From positions 195,938,685-196,002,684 of the forward strand of contig CM061914.1 of the NCBI GenBank assembly GCA_031002005.1: DNA of 64,000 bases, read 5' to 3'. This document shows positions 42,080 to 53,237 of this stretch, piece by piece. The translations under genes were made by a program, and so were the position numbers. The notes below the pieces were generated by a model. It was not told where the DNA came from and searched no databases. It was given only the letters and a program-made list of their open reading frames with translations. Within the stretch, counting starts at the first letter, position 1. Each line of letters opens with the position of its first letter. This DNA is from Vandiemenella viatica. Lineage: Eukaryota > Arthropoda > Insecta > Orthoptera > Morabidae.

Positions 42080-43265
42080 AGCCTTAACTCGTGTAATAGT
42101 CTCAAGTCCCAGGACTCTCGGTCCTCTGCCTTCTTTCTTGTTTAGAGTTCTTCGTAATGTCTCAAGTGTTATTTCTTTCAGTTTTTATGTTACTGTCGGT
42201 TTTGTTATGCAAATGGACCTATCTATAAATATCACGCAAAACTAGTCATTTTCTGTCTGAGTTCATTTTGCCATTCCACTATTCTCGCATCCGTTTACTG
42301 AAGGCAAGTTTTCTCTCTTCTGTCCATGGTGTGCCGGTCTTCTGAGCTTTGATTTCTGGCATGACTACCAGTTGTGTATTTTTTGTCTGAAGATTTTGCG
42401 ATCTATGATTTCTGATCTCTTGATTTTAGCTTTTTCCAGGTCTTCTCTTACTTGATGGAACCAGCTGTTAGGCATTTTTAATGGTTGCGTGAGGTCGAAT
42501 ATCTGCTTAGTTAATCTGTGATCTGGCGTCCTGTAGATGTGACCGTAGAATTTTAGCCTGCGTTTTCTGATGTCGCTGGCTATGTTTGAGTGGGCTCTAC
42601 TGTTTTGTTTGACTTTAGTCTGTAGCCTTCTTCCGTTTTGGTTAGTCCAATAATTTTCCTGATGATTCTTCGTTCTTCTTTCTCGATGTCCCTCTTAGAG
42701 TTTAGTGTGAGTGTTTCGGTGGCGTAGGGACCGTTGGGTTTAATAACTGTATTGTTACGCCTAATTTTTGATTGGATTCCTATGTTCTTTTTGTTGTAGA
42801 CGTTGCAGGTCTGTCCGAACGCCTTTTTCATCTTGTTGAGTCTGTTTCGTTGTGCCTTCTTTTAGATTCCTGTTGGACTGTACACTAAGTATTTAATCTC
42901 GGTGACTCTGTTGTTTTTCCCATATTTTGTGTCCAGTGTTTTATGTTCAGGTTGTGTGAAAAAAAATCGTTTTCTCGAAGGAGATTTTTAGTCCAATTCT
43001 TTCTGCTAATTCTTTTAGGGATTCTATTTGTTTGATGGCTTCTTGTTCAATTTCTGACAGAATATCCATATCATCTATTTTATATATATTTTTGTCAGGT
43101 TTTCTAGTTTGCAGACAGTGTGGTTGTTGGTCTATTGTAGTTTGCTTCGTCCAGGTCGTGTCCTAGGTTCTGGATTAGCTGTTGTGTTGATGCTTGAGCT
43201 TTGAGAAAAACGTTTGTTGATTTGTCCTTGATTTAGTCAGTGATTTTTGATCCTAAGTCGTGACG
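42080..43265 (-). pseudogene. LINE ORF2 remnant, RTE-like (family of 13830 and 52850)
   Basis: The best frame reads AFGQTCNVYNKKNIGIQSKI, YATETLTLNSKRDIEKEERR and IIRKIIGLTKTEEGYRLKSN. Further down, with many stops, is a TMDREERKLAFSKRMREWWN-like end. YATETLTLN...EKxERRIxRKI is the counterpart of the YGCETWTL...RRML block of RTE elements. Heavily decayed. Confidence 0.65.
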
Positions 43266-43289
43266 TATTTGTATGTTATTCATCTACAC

Positions 43290-44740
43290 ACAGTAATAAT
43301 TCTTAGATATTTGTCCTGGACCACCAGTAGTATTTTGATTCCGCAGTCCCTCGCCATGCTGTAAACCTCGGAGCTGGTCTGATCACTGATTTGTAGATTT
43401 TCAGTTTAGTTCTGGTGGTCACGCCGTTCCCCTTGAGGGGATACAGCTTCAAGCGCAGCGCTGTGCCTACGTTGCAGGCGTCACGGATGTGGCCGTCCCA
43501 ACTCAGCTTTCTGTCAAAGGTTAAAGGGGCTACAGACGACCCAATCTCGCTCCCAATCTGCAGGGGCAATCCGGCAGATTACCACGTAAGTGCGCAAATT
43601 CGGTTTGTTGCTCCAGATATCGGGAGATTGGCAGAGCCCAACAAGCAATTCACAGATTGTCCCTGCAGACAGGGAGCAAATTGAGACGTGTGTAGCGCTA
43701 TTGTAGCGATTGGGACAATTTCGGCTGAGTCGGCTTGGAGCAGGGAGCGAATGCGTTTCGTGCCACTAGTCGTGTGTGTCGTTAAAATTGTCTAAAGAGA
43801 AAGAGGTGTGAACTAAATTTTAGAAATTTATAACAATATACCCCAATTGTGGAACAAACGCAACAAAAACTACATAAACCGCAAAATGCGGAAAAAGGAT
43901 TTCAAGTTTTGTTCGAAATTTACAAGGAATTGGACAAGGATGGATCACTTTCAGTCTTTTTTTTCTTCCTTAATGTAGTGTTTTAGACATTTGTAGACAG
44001 CCCAACATGTTTCAGGAATGATGTCTTAAAGCATTTGTAGTGAAATCGGCGAAATAAATTTCATATGTTCATAGGTTTGTCTACTTGCCAAAAATTGCAA
44101 AGTAACGACTATTCGTTCTCTGGTGCTTATAATTTCACGCATTAGGGTATATATATAAGGGGGCACTAAGTGGAGTATCTCTGCAGAACGTTCAGAATCT
44201 ACTTTCAAAAAAATTTTAAAAATATTCTGGCTTTAGGCTTCTCAGAATGTTGATGTAAGATAACATTTTTCTTAATTAAATCCTTGACTTCACCGAATAC
44301 CTGCTTTTTCTCTCAGTACAAACTGTATTATAGGTTATTGCTGAAACGATGTCTACTTTTTGTTGCTTTGACATAAAAGGGAGCCATTGTTAAGCATTTG
44401 TATCTAGCAGGCATGCGATGACAAGTAAACTAAAATTGGGAGCGAAATTGCGATGTGTGGATAGAAGCCCCATATGATTGCCCTGCGGATTGGGACCGTA
44501 ATTGGCTCGTGTGTAGCCGCCTTTATTCCTACGTATTTGATTGTGTCTCGCCGGGGGAGGTTCGTACCGTCAAGTGATACTCGGTCGATTGGTACGGACG
44601 ACCAGCCTGGTCGAGAACATGTTGGTTCGCGACTCGTCGTGTTGATTTTAATGGTATAACAACGCCTCTGCTAATACCAGGGACTGCTTCCAGCAGGCGT
44701 CCTAGAGGCGATGTCGACATTTAATCCCAGCTCTCACTCG
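43290..44740 (-). pseudogene. Jockey-type LINE fragment split by a TTA-flanked element
   Basis: The upstream exon-like part (44740 to 44523) reads INTTSREPTCSRPGWSSVPI, DRVSLDGTNLPRRDTIKYVGI. The downstream part (43523 to 43300) reads TFDRKLSWDGHIRDACNVGT, ALRLKLYPLKGNG. Joined at the empty site they give the usual KY(V/L)GI-TFDRKLSW junction of Jockey-type reverse transcriptases, so one element was cut by the insertion at 43524-44522. Catalytic motifs lie upstream and are missing. Confidence 0.8.
43524..44522. mobile_element. PIF/Harbinger-like element nested in a Jockey LINE
   Basis: Left end AAGGGGCTACAGACGACCC and right end, reverse-complemented, AGGCGGCTACACACGAGCC begin an imperfect inverted repeat of about 47 bases (both go on to TCCCAATC(T/C)GCAGGG). 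TTA flanks both sides (43521-43523 and 44523-44525), and removing one copy restores the LINE reading frame. The 999-bp interior holds no transposase. Confidence 0.85.
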
Positions 44741-44851
44741 CAGCCTGTTCAATATGGCCGCGGGACAGCCTCCTGCACGTTTCACTGTACTAGGTCGTAG
44801 CAAACAGGTGAACTGATTAGGATACTTCGACGGATTATCACAGATCCTGGA

Positions 44852-45078
44852 AGGTGAGAAGTTAACGTCCTGGCCTCGCATTCGGGAAGTCGCCGGTTCG
44901 AATCCCTGTCAGGACATTAAGATTGGGTTTTCCATGGTTTCCCTAAATCACTCCAGGCGAATGCCGGGATACTTCCGTCAAAAGGCCATTGCCGAATTCC
45001 TCCCCGTTCCTTGTGCTTAGTCCTTTCCCACCTCTAATGACTTAGTCGTCGATAAGTCATAAAGCCAACAGTAAAAAA
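44852..45078 (+). mobile_element. SINE-A copy, plus orientation
   Basis: GAGAAGTTAACGTCCTGGCC, GCCGGTTCGAATCCCTGTC (B box), GATTGGGTTTTCCATGGTTT, CACTCCAGGCGAATGCCGGG, CTCTAATGACTTAGTCGTCG and a 7-base A tail. This is a full copy. Confidence 0.9.
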
Positions 45079-45299
45079 AGTCGACGAATCAGAGAGTATT
45101 TCTAAGTAGACTGCTTGGTATTTTTTTTTTTACTTCTGGCTGACGCTGATTCTAAACCACGCTCTAAAACCTCGCGATCTAACATATAAGCTACACCTGT
45201 CCCAGAATAATTAGTCTACTAACAGAACGACAATGAACTCTATAAAAATAAGTTAAATTCTCTACCAATTCTTGTGGTATCTGTAGAGTATTATCTGTT
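45079..45299. other. Unassigned sequence
   Basis: Nothing recognised before the Helitron-like elements. Confidence 0.35.
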
Positions 45300-46177
45300 T
45301 CTATATCTATTAAACGAAAACCGGACATATTGGTCGTATAAGAACTCGGAAACTACGGGGCAGATTTCGATGGAGTTTTCACCGTTTTAAAGCTTAGAAT
45401 CTTAATTCACTTGTCTGGCATGTCTTAAGTTTCAACGTTAAATAATGTAGGGGCATTAAATGAAATTCTGAACGTATGGTTAGAAATTCCACAGGAGGAC
45501 TCACTAGATGGCGCATACTCCGCACTAAACACACAACACAATGTCTTTAATTAAAGCAATAAGATAACTTATAGTAATAACTATTTTGCACACTAAACAA
45601 TACTTTAAGTATTCTTTCTTTTAATTCGATATATTCAATTTTTAAAAGCCATAGCTTGAAGTATTCTTACCTTTATTTCGGGATATCAATTTTTAAACGA
45701 CATAGATAGCCGTAAAAACAACAGAGATTTTCTTTAAGCACGATCTCTGGACAATATCTCTGGCCTTCATCATTAGTCTTCTGTTTACGATAATATTATT
45801 CCGGATTCACTTTTGATATTTTATCTGCAGAGTTAAAGGATCTGGCATTTCGAGCCACAAGAATATCCATTCACTTCGCAATTGAATCAAATGTGAGTTT
45901 TTAACATAATCTAGAGTTGTTCAGTAATGTAGTAATGAAATTTCTTAACCAAATTATCGAAGCTTGATATACATGAATCTTTTCGGACGAATGAAAATAG
46001 TATACGTGCAAATAAACTTCAGCCCACCAGTTTCTTGGTAGGGGGCGGGTCAATGTAAGTTTGTTTTAATTCCGAAAAGTATTTTATGAAACTTTGTACA
46101 AATGTTTTGCGGGAATAAAAATAGGGTACGGTTAAATCTATGCCAACTATACCGGGCAACGCCGGGAACTCCGCTAG
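45300..46177 (+). mobile_element. Helitron-like family B, complete copy
   Basis: It starts TCTATATCTATTAAACG and ends CCGGGCAACGCCGGGAACTC then CGCTAG before a T. The palindrome CCGG-GCAACG-CCGG just before the end could be the 3' hairpin. There are no inverted terminal repeats and no protein. Partial copies are at 1815 and 20056. A family A copy begins three bases later. Confidence 0.7.
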
Positions 46178-46417
46178 TAGTCTATATAAAGATGAATGTA
46201 TGTATGTTTGTTGATTTGTTTGTTCTTCATACAAATCCACAGTTTTAATCCGATCTCGATGAAAGTTTGCACACTTATCCTTTGAAACAAGGAGAAAAGT
46301 ACTGTCTACATTTGTTTGAAAAATTATCTGTATAAATAATACATGTTGTCTTATAATTTCGAAAAATTACTGAACGGCGATAGACAGACGCGTTGGATAT
46401 GTACTATTTTTCCGTGT

Positions 46418-46500
46418 AGCGGTCAGCTAGCTCAGTGGTTAAAGCCCTTGCTTACTAATGTTTGGGTCGTGGTGTCCGGTTGAAATCTCCGTGGAGGCTA
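46418..46500 (+). other. tRNA-like module inside Helitron A, copy 2
   Basis: TAGCTCAGTGG (46428-46438) is a perfect polymerase III A box and GGTTGAAATCT (46478-46488) a near-B box, 40 bases apart. TTGCTTACTAATG lies between them. The T-arm does not pair well. Confidence 0.55.
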
Positions 46501-47094
46501 AGATTATATAAATTGTTTTTGATCGTAAGAAACACGCCTGGGCCGTCGGTTATTCGGATTGAATGTTAAAATGTAGATATCACAAATTTAGAGGTGCAAT
46601 GCGAGGCAAATCGTAGGTAGTCTTGCAATGCTGTAGGTGTACGCTTTTTTACGTTATATTGATCCCTCAAAGGTAATTCGCAGTCAGTGTGTGTGTGATC
46701 TGCAGTAATAATACTATAAATGCGGAAGTAAGTTTCTGTCTTTTGTTACGTTTTGACAAATAAATGTCTATACCGATATTGAGGGAATTTGACAAGAATA
46801 TCTGTAGGGAGGGCACAGGACATTTTTTTTCGGTGTGATTAACAGTTGTAGTCACGAAAATTTGAGAACTTATCGAATGGTGACAGAGGGACGGATGTGG
46901 GTGTGTTAGTCTATATTGTTGAGTCGGTTGCTCAAGCTACGCTTCTCGCGCATTATGTTAGTGTATAATTTTTTAATAAATTTCGTTTAGAGAAAAAACG
47001 TATTATATAGTAAAGATGTCGATTTTGTCTGTCCTTTTACTTTGTGTCTGCTTAAATGTTTCTGGCACCAATTTATTTTGTCTTCTTTTTTGAC

Positions 47095-47217
47095 ATGCCT
47101 TGCGGGCGTAAACTGGCCCAAGTTGTAGCTCTAGCAGAACACGAGCAGCTAAAGTTATTAGAACCCAAGAATCAGATGATCATGCTGAAGAAAGAAGAAA
47201 AGGGCAAGCTGAAATAA
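47095..47217 (+). pseudogene. Small ORF in Helitron A, possible Helitron protein N-terminus
   Basis: A 40-codon frame starts MPCGRKLAQVVALAEHEQLK and ends LKKEEKGKLK. Copies 1 and 3 have a stop at codon 9. Some arthropod Helitron proteins start with a basic, Ala/Arg/Glu-rich segment, which this resembles only loosely. It could be chance. Confidence 0.25.
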
Positions 47218-47471
47218 AGCTGCCCTTAGTTAACAACCCCCCCCCCTCCCCACGTCCCCTCACATTCGTTTGTTTTTCTGTTTTTAAATATGTTGGAAAC
47301 TGATTCTATTCAAGAGACAGGTTCGATGGTAGAGTGATATAGTGATGGCTTTCCTGTCGTATTATGCCCACTCGGTGTTGTTTGGGACCAATCCTTCGGT
47401 ACCAACAACCTTATATATTCAATCCTGGCAAAGAAATTCTTAATCCACGCGTAATCGAGCGTATCAGCTGG

Positions 47472-48599
47472 TTATATATATTCATGTGTAATCGTAGGTT
47501 TTCCGGGCGAATCTGCAGCTTGAAGATCTCTTGGGTATGCGGCCGAAGTTTCGACGGCGTAACGTGCCATCATCTTCAGGTTGCGTCTGCTGAGCGACGT
47601 GAGACGCGCAGTCCTGCCACACACACTCTGTTTCCTTCCATTTCTTGCGCGACGTCACAACTCTGATGCGTCGGGTGAGAGCGGTGGAGCAAAACCACTC
47701 CGTCACAGCTCGGTAGCTCTCGGATCGGAAGTTTGGCGCGACGGAACTCAGAGTCTAAACGACCTGCGGGACTCACCTAAAGAGAAACTTTCTCCACCGG
47801 CCTGCTCAGTCCTCTTCCAGAAAAATACTGTCGTATCTGATCTGTACACCGTGTCCACCACTGTGTGACGAAAGCAGACATTTTTACGACAGCTAGTCTG
47901 CGACGATGCCAGATTATTGTAGTCATCTTCAAAACTACGGCCCACCGGAGAGAGCGTCTTTGCTTGGGAGACTGGAAGAATGTAAGCCAACTGAATGGGG
48001 AGACAGCGTAGTGGTCTTATCAGCAGTCAGCACGTTTCAACACAAACGTAAGGAGCGCTGCAGCCAGACTTGTCAGCAGCAGATAAGAATTTAAAGTTTC
48101 AGGATTTAAAACGTATACGAAACTGGGAGCGGTGGATCTGCAACCAGAATTCAGCCAACGAAGGTTTTGTTGTCACCAGCTCTTTAACTGGCACTGTCAA
48201 TCTGCGAATTGCTGACACCGCGAACAGAAAAATTTTACTGCCACCATAAATGACAAAAATAAATGCGTATTGGAACTGATAAACAAGATGATACAATGCC
48301 ATTACTTAAACTCAACTACTCTATAGCGGAATATAATGTCGGGTAAATTTTGTGTTAGAGTTATTATCTTTTGAATTAGTTTCTGCTGTTGGGTTCAGCA
48401 ATTCATTCGGGTACCTGCCGAGATAGTAATTGTTTTTATTTGTATACCAGGCAGACTGCAGTTAATATGGTGTCGTCCGTATATGCATTCTACGCCTGTG
48501 TGTTACGCCGTCAATCAAAGTTATTTACTATAAATAGTTCGCACCATCGTACCGGGTCGGTTGCTGCCGCCAGAAGTCTAGCGTAGTGGACAGATCATC
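47472..48599. other. Unassigned sequence with one CTGAAGA...GAAA motif
   Basis: On the minus strand near 47535-47582, CCTGAAGATGATGGC, ACGCCGTCGAAAC is a member of the recurring motif. Frames of 60-95 codons at 47364-47990 have no recognised domains. No gene is seen. Confidence 0.4.
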
Positions 48600-49230
48600 A
48601 TCATCCTCATCCTCAACAGTTTCCAGCCTCTGGCCGGGTCTGCTTAGCCTCTCCATTCCCTTCCTTCTTCCCACCACCTTTCTGTCACCACTTTGTTCCA
48701 GTCCTCTCCTCTCTCCTCCACTCCTTTCAGCCATCCATCTCTTGGTCTTCCTCTGGGTCGTTTACCACGCATCTTAATTTCATGGATTTTTCTTGGGATT
48801 CTCTGAGCATCCATTCTCTTTACATGTCCATACCATCTCAGTCTGGTCCTCTCTACCCTTTCCTGTATAGGTTCCTCTTTTATGGTGCATCTAATCACTT
48901 CATTCCTTATTCTGTCCGTTTTAGTAACTCCCATTCTACCTCTTAAAAACGTCATTTCGCTTGCTTGTACCCTGCTGATGTCCCGCTTCTTCATTGTCCA
49001 TGTTTCAGCAGCATAAGTCAGGATAGGCACATACTATGTGTGATAGATTACTCTCTTGCTTCTCTGTGGCACCTCTTTATTCCATATCAGGCTTCTAATG
49101 CTCCTTAGGAACGCCTCTGCTTGTCTTCCTCTTTCACTTATCTCGCCATCATTCTTACCACTTTCCTCTAATACACTCCCTAAGTACTTGAACCTGCTTA
49201 CCTTCTTAGTTACAATACTTTAACTGCTCA
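48600..49230 (-). pseudogene. RTE-like LINE C-terminus, second family
   Basis: The open part (48644-49030) reads PILTYAAETWTMKKRDISRV, EMTFLRGRMGVTKTDRIRNE, RTRLRWYGHVKRMDAQRIPR and RGKRPRGRPRDGWLKGVEER. Upstream, VSRFKYLGSVLEESG and RSLIWNKEVPQRSKRVIY are visible after one stop. The LTYAxETW...LRWYGHVxRM...GRPxxRW order is typical of RTE-type C-termini. It is distinct from the GCETWT family at 393. The RT catalytic core is absent. Confidence 0.85.
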
Positions 49231-49539
49231 GAGGTTGAATATCTCAGTCAAGTACAATATAAGGATTGCAAGCGTCACTCAGTATTACATTGAGAACAAT
49301 TGAAAGTGTTTAATAACTTTTCAGATAGTGCTGGGGCTTTAAGCACATTGATAGATATCTCGTTTTAAAATCAAATAACTACTCCAAGAATATTCAGTTT
49401 CAAGTCGCTCTATTTCCCTTTTAGACATCGAACTCCAAAGATACTAGGTGCAATCGTAAACAAATACTCCAGGGAATATAAATTTTGACAGCAAAACTCA
49501 ACTAACTTTCATAAAAAAAAACCTACTCAACACTCTGAA
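49231..49539. other. Unassigned sequence
   Basis: AT-rich, with no gene. It may be the outer part of the LTR-like copy that follows. Confidence 0.35.
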
Positions 49540-50158
49540 TACTGAAAACTCGTAACTGCCGATCGCTTATTTAGGCTTTACAGAAAATTCCAGAATAATT
49601 CAAAGGCTTCCGTCTGACGTTTCTGGAACTCTAACAATACTTAAACAATTAAAATCACATTAAAACAATCACAATTAATACAAAACCACTCACAATCTAC
49701 AGAAAATTCCAGAATAATTCAACTGCTTCCGACTAACGTTTCTGGAACTCTAACAATACTTAAACAATTAAAATCACATTAAAACAATCAGAATTAATAC
49801 AAAATCACTCACAATCATTATGAAATGCACAGAAATAACAATTAAAGATATTTACACAATACATTATTCGTATAAATCAGTCCAAACAGTCGGAAATTGT
49901 CCTCTAAACATCGCAGCTCACATCAGTACTTGGAATTACAAATTTTTAATCAATGTTTCATGCATAGCACTGTCCTTGAACATATTAAATAGTATTTACA
50001 CAGTTTCTTTTCACAAAACAAAGTCAATTTACACAAATTCACTATTAATTGGATGAAACATATACAAAACCATATTCACTCAACTACCAGGTTGCTACAA
50101 ATAATTCTTAAAATACATTTTCATTAAAGGTCTGGTTTGAGGACCGTTATAACAAGCT
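49540..50158 (-). repeat. LTR-like repeat copy with a 119-bp tandem duplication
   Basis: Ordered similarity with 51207-51844 and 4620-5342 (TCTGGAACTCTAACAAT; TGGAATTACAAATTTTTAA; GGTTTGAGGACCGTTATAAC at the end). Within it, the segment starting TACAGAAAATTCCAG at 49579 is repeated from 49698, a 119-base direct duplication with few differences. Confidence 0.6.
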
Positions 50159-50289
50159 TTAGTTTTCCTATGATTAGGTCAGAGACAAAAGTCTGCCCAC
50201 TCCTAGATCATTTCACTGAGACCACAGATTCGTGTACATGCTAAACACAATAATAATCATATTTAATTAAATTAAGATTAAGTGCACAC

Positions 50290-50650
50290 TCCGGTGGCAA
50301 TTTTCCTACACACCCATCTTCCCCCTTTCCTGCACCCACCTACATTTGCTCTTGCAAATTTTAGCTTTAAATTCTTTCGACGTTTTTGGTAAATTATTAA
50401 TCATTTCTCTTGGTAACTTATTCGAATCCCTGACACCCTTACCTAAAAAAGAGAATCTTCCTACTTCCTTGTGTCTGAAATCGAGCGCCAGCTTGTGGTC
50501 ATGGTCATCTTTTCCCTTCCATGCATTACTTCTAATTCTTACAGCAATATCTCTCCATGCCTCATCACCAATATACGCCTTGTACACTCCCATGACTTCC
50601 TGTCTTCCAATGATCCCATTCCAGCTCTTTTATCACATCTCTTACTGATT
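50290..50650 (-). pseudogene. CR1/L2-like LINE C-terminus (same family as 29350)
   Basis: Minus-strand frame MGVYKAYIGDEAWRDIAVRI, HKLALDFRHKEVGRFSFLGK, GVRDSNKLPREMINNLPKTS, KEFKAKICKSK. It aligns with the last third of the 29764-30477 frame. Strongly 5'-truncated. Confidence 0.85.
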
Positions 50651-51206
50651 GCATTCTGTGATAACAACATTATATCAGTTCCTCCAAGTAAGTGTCACGC
50701 ACACACAGTCCTCAAACTGCTTCTTTCAACCCAACAGGCTTTCTTACGTTTAATCGTAGCTTCGGTGTGGTTTAGATTAGAGCCCCGGATAGCATTCGGT
50801 TTATAAGATTTCTCTGTTATTTTAATAAATTATATATTCTGTAAAAACGTTTATTTTTCATATCTTCATACTGAATACCTAACACTAACTCCAAATAACA
50901 ATACAACGATATTTTCTTCCAGCTGAATGCTTCTCCTCTCTGCCATAAAAACTGCTTGGCAACCCCCAAAACAACCACAGATGCTCCGTCTCCCCAACAG
51001 CCACGTCAGAGATGCTAATAACTCTTCTCAAATAAAAACTGTATAACAGGCACAGATCATATTTAAAAGAAATATAAATGTATAATAAAAGTGAGGAAAC
51101 TTCGTTTCCTTACAGGTTACATTCTATTACTTTTCGAAACCTTAAGTTGTTCCTCAGTCGTCATAATTGTTGTGCGAGCTCATTAACGATTTCCTACTGT
51201 CCCCGT
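50651..51206. other. Unassigned sequence
   Basis: No gene or clear repeat. Confidence 0.35.
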
Positions 51207-51844
51207 TGTAAGGTTCTGCATGAAGTTTAATTAAATGTGATAATTAAGTAGTCCACAAGGTATTTCAGTTTAGACTTCTGTTTATTTTCACCCAACACGA
51301 TGTCGAAGATACTGCTTACATGCATAGATACAATCCAGAGATACTATTAACGCAGTCGGTGGCAGTGAATCTGTATAAACTAACTAACTGTCCTTCTGCT
51401 GATTCCTTTATATACGCTCTATCGAAATTTCTAGAACTCATCAAAAGCTTCCGCCAGATATTTCTCGAACATTAACAATTACTCAAACAATTAAACATAT
51501 TTTTAAAAAATCAGAAATAGTACTTGATCAATTAACATCATTACAAAACGGTCAGAAATGGAAATTAAAGATACTTAAACACAAAATTATTTACAGAAAT
51601 CATTTTAAACTGTAGAAAATTGTGCTGTAGACGTCGTAACTTGCATTAATACTTCGAATTACAAACATTTAAGCAATTCTCTTGTACAATTCGGTTCTTA
51701 AACATATTAAATGGCCTTTAAATAAAGTCTGTATACACTTATTTACAAGAAATTGAAAAGATCATACTCAAGCAAACTTTAGCTCACTACAAATACTTTA
51801 TAAAATACAATTCTATTTAAAGTTCAGGTATGAGGGCTGTTACA
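51207..51844 (-). repeat. Solo LTR with 4-bp target duplication
   Basis: The 638-base repeat has TG...CA ends (plus strand TGTAAGGTTCTGC...GGCTGTTACA). CCGT flanks it on both sides (51203-51206 and 51845-51848), as expected for an LTR retrotransposon making 4-base duplications, such as Ty3/Gypsy types. No internal region or second LTR is present, so it probably arose by LTR-LTR recombination. Orientation is tentative. Confidence 0.8.
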
Positions 51845-51848
51845 CCGT

Positions 51849-52296
51849 GATCAGGCGGTGGCTCCTATGTTGGCAAACTTGAGACGCAAAGTAAACTCTT
51901 CTCACGTCCAAATTTTGCTTCTTCGAATACTTTTCCGACTCTCCCTAACATTCTTTTAACAGTTTCACCAATAAATTAAAAGTTCTTGCTTTTAATTGCA
52001 CGGAAATACGACACTAACTTGAGGACACTTTGTTAACTCTGCGCTATCGAGTCTAACTTTGCTCAGCGACGCTTCCGCCTGTTGGCCAATCAGCCTCTGA
52101 CGATGTAAGCTCGGCCAATCAGATAACTCGCTCTTCAAATACGCGACAAATGCATCAAACCTTATCGTTCTGTTAAATCAATATAAATATTAAATTTCTA
52201 AAAATGAATGCTTTGACTGTGGCTGAAACAGAACTCTTTAAGATCACTGCGAACTACGAAGCATATTTAGTTTTTGTTTTTGTATTTAATTTACTT
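51849..52296. other. Unassigned sequence
   Basis: GCCAATCAG occurs twice (about 52086 and 52113) as a short direct repeat with CCAAT boxes. This hints at promoter-like sequence but is not enough to call one. Confidence 0.3.
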
Positions 52297-52410
52297 GTGG
52301 CTTTACGCCTCATCGACTGCTAATAGGTGGGATGGGAGTAGGGACAAGGAACGGGAAGGAATTCGGCCATGGCCTTTTGAAGGAAGCATCCCGGCATTCG
52401 CCTGGAGTGA
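52297..52410 (-). mobile_element. SINE-A 3' half
   Basis: TGGCTTTACGCCTCATCGAC, GGGAAGGAATTCGGCCATGG, CATCCCGGCATTCGCCTGGA. It stops before the head, so the copy is 5'-truncated. Confidence 0.88.
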
Positions 52411-52849
52411 TTTCAGTTTTTCATCCACTCAGACCACTGCTATGGGGAATCTGCACACCCACGCTGATTTCAACGCACTGTGCGTTTGGACGCTAGGTTT
52501 TTTTTTTTAACTATTCAGCCAGCTACTGTCTGGTTGGAATTCTGACGGTAGCCTTTATGTGACGTACTGGTTCGCCGGTATCTCTGGAAGTATAATGAGA
52601 TTAATAACTGCCTTCCTATAATAGCGTTCGTCCGTCTGTACTGATGCACTTTGTTACAAGCCGATGTTATGAAAATAATCGCGTGGTGCAAAGACTGGCA
52701 GCTGGAGTTAAAAAGGCTAAGTCATGCATATAAATAAAAAAAGCTACACCTTTTATCACTGAGTATAAAATTAATGGGAAAGGATTTACAAACTAGAAAT
52801 ACCCTACCAAACTTCGCGAGAGGTCTACAATATAAAATGTCTTCAAAAA
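52411..52849. other. Unassigned sequence
   Basis: No gene is recognised. The end may already be LINE sequence. Confidence 0.35.
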
Positions 52850-53237
52850 TACTAAAATACGTCATTATGAACCAGAAGTTTTGTATGCAGCTGAAACCTT
52901 GTTCCTGAATGCTGATAAAGGATTTTTGGGAGAACTGGAGAAAAAAAGAGAGAAAAATTATTAGAGGAATGCTGGGTTCCAATTTTAAGAATGGTGTCCG
53001 TCCAAAGAGATCCAAAAAAGAAGTCTACAGCAAAATAGAGAAAATCACTGAAACAATCCGCAAAAGACGGACTCGATTCTATGGCCACCTCAAACGGATG
53101 GAGGAGAACAGACTAACAAAACAAATCTTTTAATGTATTTGATTCCAGACCCAAAACTGTAATGCCCTGTTTCGTAAATATTAAATAAGACCTTCATTTG
53201 ATGGGAATAGAATCAGAAGATGTTTTCAACAGATATA

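Larger units (their letters stand above)
46181..47471 (+). mobile_element. Helitron-like family A, copy 2
   Basis: Begins TCTATATAAAGATGAATG and ends GCGTATCAGCTGG. CTGG still fits CTRR. It aligns over its whole length with 7383-8670. The 3' hairpin is weakened by a small deletion (CGCGTAATCGAGCG). Confidence 0.75.
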
